DNA from: Streptomyces sp. P3
Lineage (GTDB): Bacteria; Actinomycetota; Actinomycetes; Streptomycetales; Streptomycetaceae
Assembly: GCF_003032475.1 (NCBI RefSeq)
Contig: NZ_CP028369.1
Location: 7,006,001 to 7,070,000, forward strand
DNA: 64,000 bases
Direction: 5' to 3'
Shown here: piece by piece, positions 60,677 to 64,000 of the stretch
How the letters are laid out: each line of letters begins with the position of its first letter
Position numbering within the stretch: position 1 is the first letter of the stretch
Made by a program: the position numbers and the translations under genes
Notes under the pieces: model-generated
Databases searched by the model: none
What the model was told of the DNA's origin: nothing
What the model saw: only the letters and a program-made list of their open reading frames with translations

Positions 60677-62896
60677 ATGACACCCGTACCGCCGGCCCGT
60701 GATCCGGCCCCCGTGCTCGTCATCCCCTCGATCGTTCTGCCGTTCGAGCCGCCGCCGTGCCGTGCGGACGCGGGCGCCTTGCGGGATGCCGCGATCGGCT
60801 GGGCCGAGCGGCACGGCCTGATCGGGCTGCGAGGCCGGGCCAGACTGCAGAAGTCTTCCCTGCTGGGCCTGGGAGTGGCCCTGGCAGGTCCGGCGCCGCT
60901 GCCCGGTGCGGCGGTGCTGATGGACTGGTTCCTGTGGGCGCTGGCACTCGACGACCGGGTCGACGACGGACCCTGGGGTGAGGACGGAGCGCTGGAGCGC
61001 TTCTCCGCCGAGGTCGAAGACATCGTGAGCCGGGACAGCGGCCCAGGCAGCCGCGATCCGATGCTGCGCGCTCTGGCAACCGATCTGTGGCCACGTACCC
61101 GGAGCCTCGGTGACACGGCGTGGCAGGCACGATTGCGCCGAGATCTCCTGCGCCATCTGCGGGCCCAGCAGGCATTGGTACGGATGCGGGAGCGCGGAGT
61201 GACCTGCACCGTGGCCGAGTACAAGGAGCTGCGGCGCGACGCGTTCGGCGCGTTGCTTTTCTTCGACCTGATCGAAGCCGCGGACGGCGCCGTCCAGTCC
61301 ACCGAACCGTGCGGCGAGGGCTGTTGGCACGAGCTACGGGCTCTCGCAGCCGATGTGATCGCCTGGACCAACGACATCCACTCCGTCGCGAAGGACCTCG
61401 TCCACGACGATCCCTTCAACCTGGCATTGCTGCTCGCCGGGGAACATCGCGCCCCATTGCAGCAAACTCTGGACGCGACTCGCGACATGATCACCGCGGC
61501 CGCCGACGACTTCAGCGCCCGCGCACTCTGCCACCTCGCCCACCTGCCACCGTCCGGTCCTGATGTCACAGTGCAGGCAGCCTGGATCGGACGGCTCGAA
61601 CAGGCGATGCGTGCCTCCGCCGACTGGCACGCCGACGTCTCCCGCTACCACCTGCAGGCCAGCGGCGGCACCGACGCCGGCGCCGTGGACACCTCGCTGA
61701 CGCCGCCCACACTGAAATCGCGGGCCTTCGAGACCGACCCCTATCCGCTGTACCGGTGGCTGCGCGACACCCTGCCGATCGCCTACGACGAACCCACCGA
61801 CACCTGGCTGCTGAGCCGCCACGCGGACGTACACGCAGCCTTGACCGATCCCCGGTTCAGCAACGACAACTACACCTGGCAGATCGCCCCGCTGCTGGGC
61901 CACAGCATCGTGTCCATGGACGGCCAGGAGCATGCCGTGCACCGCGCGCTGCTCACACCCGCCTTTCGCAGCCGGGCCTTGGCCGTCCTCCAGAAGTCCA
62001 TCACCGAAGTCACCACAGACCTGGTGACGCGGCTCAGCGGCCGTGAACAGGTCGACCTGGTAGCCGAGTTCACCACCCCCCTGCCGATCCGGGTGATGGC
62101 CCGGGCCCTGGGCCTGCCTGCCGACACACCCGAGCAGGTCGCCCGGCTGAAACGCTGGTGCACCGTGGGCTTCGCGTACATGGGCAACTACCGTCAGGAC
62201 CCGGGACTGTTGACCCACGGCCTCGCCAACCGGGACGACTTCTACGACTACCTCCAGCCTCACCTTGACGCCCGGCGGGCCCGCCCCGGCGACGATCTGA
62301 TCTCCGCCCTGCTGACCGCGACAGTCGACGGCCGACCGCTTTCGGAGCAGTACGTCCGCGGGTGCTGCGCGATCCTGATGACCGCGGGCAGCGAAACCAG
62401 CCACGGCACGCTCGCCAACCTGATAGCCAATGTCCTGGACGTCCCCGGCCTCCTGAACGCGGTACGCACCGACCCTTCCGTGATCGACCTCGCGCTCGCC
62501 GAGACCCTGCGTCGCGACCCCGCCCTGCAGTTGGTGCTCCGGCAGACTCGCGAAGCTGTCGATCTGCCCTCCGGGGCCGTGCCGGCGGGTGCCACCGTCG
62601 CCTGTCTGATCGGCTCGGCCAACCGCGACCCCCGACGCTTCCCGGACCCGGACGCTTTCGCACTGCACCGCGCCGACGACCGCCTCGACCGGGAGTACGG
62701 CGGCGCAGCAAGCCACTTCGCCTTCGGCGCGGGCCGGCACTTCTGTCTCGGATCACACCTGGCCCGCGCCGAGATCACCACCGGTCTGAGGCTGTTGGTC
62801 GCGCAATACCCCCGCCTTCGCTGGGCAAGCGGCTTCCGCCCCGTACCGGCCGGCTTCCTCAACCGCTGCCCCAGCCGATTGGAGGTGACCCTGTGA
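60677..62896 (+). CDS. Terpene synthase-cytochrome P450 fusion enzyme
   Basis: The product is 739 residues. Residues 1-335 are a class I terpene synthase with the Mg-binding aspartate motif DDRVDD (92-97), the NSE triad NDIHSVAKD (232-240, Asp replacing the usual final Glu) and a closing RY pair at 323-324. From about 345 a cytochrome P450 follows, with I-helix AGSETS (570-575), ExxR at 609-612 and haem loop FGAGRHFCLG with Cys690. Both halves have complete motif sets. The chain could cyclise a prenyl diphosphate and oxidise the product. There is no P450 redox partner nearby. GTGA overlap couples it to a methyltransferase. Confidence 0.93.
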   Translation: MTPVPPARDPAPVLVIPSIVLPFEPPPCRADAGALRDAAIGWAERHGLIGLRGRARLQKSSLLGLGVALAGPAPLPGAAVLMDWFLWALALDDRVDDGPWGEDGALERFSAEVEDIVSRDSGPGSRDPMLRALATDLWPRTRSLGDTAWQARLRRDLLRHLRAQQALVRMRERGVTCTVAEYKELRRDAFGALLFFDLIEAADGAVQSTEPCGEGCWHELRALAADVIAWTNDIHSVAKDLVHDDPFNLALLLAGEHRAPLQQTLDATRDMITAAADDFSARALCHLAHLPPSGPDVTVQAAWIGRLEQAMRASADWHADVSRYHLQASGGTDAGAVDTSLTPPTLKSRAFETDPYPLYRWLRDTLPIAYDEPTDTWLLSRHADVHAALTDPRFSNDNYTWQIAPLLGHSIVSMDGQEHAVHRALLTPAFRSRALAVLQKSITEVTTDLVTRLSGREQVDLVAEFTTPLPIRVMARALGLPADTPEQVARLKRWCTVGFAYMGNYRQDPGLLTHGLANRDDFYDYLQPHLDARRARPGDDLISALLTATVDGRPLSEQYVRGCCAILMTAGSETSHGTLANLIANVLDVPGLLNAVRTDPSVIDLALAETLRRDPALQLVLRQTREAVDLPSGAVPAGATVACLIGSANRDPRRFPDPDAFALHRADDRLDREYGGAASHFAFGAGRHFCLGSHLARAEITTGLRLLVAQYPRLRWASGFRPVPAGFLNRCPSRLEVTL

Positions 62897-63717
62897 CCGG
62901 CACCGAGCGCGCGGCGGCCGAGGGCTACGCCGGCAGCTACGTCGCCCACCACGTCCCCGGAGAACACGCCCGCCTGCGCACCTTGGAGGCCGCCTTCGAC
63001 CCGGCGACCTTCCGGGTGCTCGGCCGTCTCGAACTGCCCGCGGACGCACACTGTCTCGACCTGGGCGCCGGAGCCGGGTCGGTCGCCGCCTGGCTGGCCG
63101 CCCGTCACCCACTCGGACAGATCACCGCCACCGACACGGACACCCGGTTCCTGCGCTTCCCACCCTTGACGCGGGTCCGGGTGCTCCAGCACGACGCCGT
63201 ACGCGAGGACTTCCCGCCCGAGGCGTTCGACCTCGTCCACGCCCGCGCCCTGCTGTGCCACCTGCCCCAGCGTGAGGAACTGCTGCACCGGGCCGTCGGC
63301 TGGGTCCGTCCCGGCGGCTGGCTGGTCATCGCGGACCTCTCCGTCCGCCCCGTCGACGCCTCCGCGCATCCTCTGTTCAGGAAGGTCACCCGCGCTGGCG
63401 AAAGGCTTCTCGCCACGACGGTCGGGTCCGACCTGCGCTGGGCCGACACTCTCGCGGCCCGGTTCACCGAGCTCGGCCTGGCCATGGTCGAGTCCTCCAC
63501 CGCCCCGGGCACCGTAGGCGATCGCAGTGCGACCGACGCCTTCTGGACGGCGACATTCGACCAAGCCACTCCCGCCTTACTGGAACAGGGCCTTCTCACC
63601 CGCCAGGACATCGAGAACATGCGGGCGCTCCACCGCAGCCCCTCCTTCACCGACACCGGCATCAGTCTGATCTCGGTCAGTGGCCGCAAGGCCGCGCCCG
63701 GCCGGGTTTGCCGGTGA
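62893..63717 (+). CDS. SAM-dependent methyltransferase coupled to the terpene synthase-P450
   Basis: The product is 274 residues from the GTG at 62893, which overlaps the fusion stop as GTGA. Motif I is CLDLGAGAGSVAAWLA near residue 57; FDLVHARALLCHLPQREELLHRAVGWVRPGGWLVIADL is the motif IV-V region of UbiE/COQ5-like class I enzymes. The tight coupling implies that it methylates the oxidised terpenoid, probably on a hydroxyl or carboxyl, but prenyl-diphosphate methylation cannot be excluded from sequence. Its own stop overlaps a possible further GTG at 63714. Confidence 0.88.
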   Translation: MTGTERAAAEGYAGSYVAHHVPGEHARLRTLEAAFDPATFRVLGRLELPADAHCLDLGAGAGSVAAWLAARHPLGQITATDTDTRFLRFPPLTRVRVLQHDAVREDFPPEAFDLVHARALLCHLPQREELLHRAVGWVRPGGWLVIADLSVRPVDASAHPLFRKVTRAGERLLATTVGSDLRWADTLAARFTELGLAMVESSTAPGTVGDRSATDAFWTATFDQATPALLEQGLLTRQDIENMRALHRSPSFTDTGISLISVSGRKAAPGRVCR

Positions 63718-64000
63718 CCCGCGATCTGAGCAGCACCGCCCCGCTCGCACCGACCACGAGTGGTCCGAGGCATGTCCCGCGCTCCGGTGCGGACGCATCC
63801 GGGGAAACGATCGGCGAGTTGGGCCGCGGTGCCCTGTCGGCGACCGGCAGCCGAGACCGACAGTCTCCGTCAGCCGGGTGCGTGTCCGTTGTCGAGTGCG
63901 TCGGCCGTGCGGCCGCCGGGCCGGGGGAGGGGAAGGGCTGGCCGCGCCTTCTCCCGGCGCAACGCATGGGCAATCGCGCGTGCCTCGACGCCCGCTTGGC
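63714..64000 (+). other. Possible start of another gene, running off the window
   Basis: A GTG at 63714 overlaps the methyltransferase stop (GTGA) and the frame stays open to the window end (VTRDLSSTAPLAPTTSGPRHVPRSGADASGETIGELG...). The composition is weak and no domain is recognised. It may be the N-terminus of a coupled gene or plain 3' sequence. Confidence 0.25.

Noticed and set aside
1-64000. CRISPR arrays, prophage structural genes, rRNA or origin of replication
   Set aside because: No regularly spaced direct repeats, phage structural proteins, rRNA segments or DnaA-box clusters were seen.

Overview
The window is high-GC actinobacterial DNA, almost certainly Streptomyces. The evidence is strong third-position GC, GTG and TTG starts, ATGA/GTGA translational coupling, an ectABCD ectoine operon, a DUF1996 secreted protein, TerD/TerB/Spo0M-like stress genes and a terpene synthase. 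The density of gene fragments, half-decayed paralogues and transposase remnants suggests a chromosome arm rather than the core. No rRNA, tRNA, CRISPR array or replication origin was seen.

Layout. 1-0.8 kb: a small zinc-ribbon gene behind a palindrome. 0.8-3.9 kb: ectABCD on the minus strand with a strong terminator. 3.9-9.9 kb: a decayed region holding an SRPBCC/propeller pair, a frameshifted cytochrome b561-like/molybdopterin oxidoreductase, its membrane partner, a methyltransferase relic and an SRPBCC-TfoX pair. 9.9-14.7 kb: a membrane protein, a DUF1996 secreted protein, a LacI relic, a secreted beta-propeller interrupted by an in-frame TGA, and an IS5-type transposase relic. 14.8-22.4 kb: NAD-dependent epimerase, family 2 glycosyltransferase, DUF2064 transferase and methyltransferase, a decayed inverted copy of the oxidoreductase genes, a polytopic GT-C-like membrane protein and a two-component system. 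Four copies of one conserved upstream element tie much of this together.

22.5-40.3 kb is the most system-like block. A PucR/CdaR-type regulator is divergent from a membrane protein, a flotillin-like protein, a 1630-residue AAA-type ATPase annotated in relatives as a DNA repair ATPase, and a PH-like membrane protein. A convergent second cluster holds a CBS protein, a small membrane protein, a second flotillin and an NfeD-like protein. Both flotillin operons carry the same TGCCGG-N3-CCGGCA palindrome. Next come an ArsB/NhaD-type transporter, a broken CBS gene and a cation/proton antiporter. 40.4-45.2 kb holds a STAS relic, a second TfoX-SRPBCC pair, an FMN reductase, a SigJ-like ECF sigma factor and an NDH-2-like oxidoreductase.

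45.5-54 kb is an apparent BlaI-controlled stress regulon. TerD, a GlsB/YeaQ-type membrane protein, BlaI with a BlaR1-like M56 peptidase, TerB and Spo0M lie next to copies of a TCTAC-N6-GTAGA palindrome, followed by two coupled CorC/HlyC-type CBS membrane proteins. 54-57 kb is a scrap zone (acyltransferase, TerD-like and STAS fragments) next to an intact IS110-family element. 57-60.4 kb carries a beta-propeller protein, a cysteine-dioxygenase-like cupin and a four-EF-hand protein. 60.7-63.7 kb encodes a single-chain terpene synthase-cytochrome P450 fusion coupled to a methyltransferase, an unusual compact terpenoid pathway.
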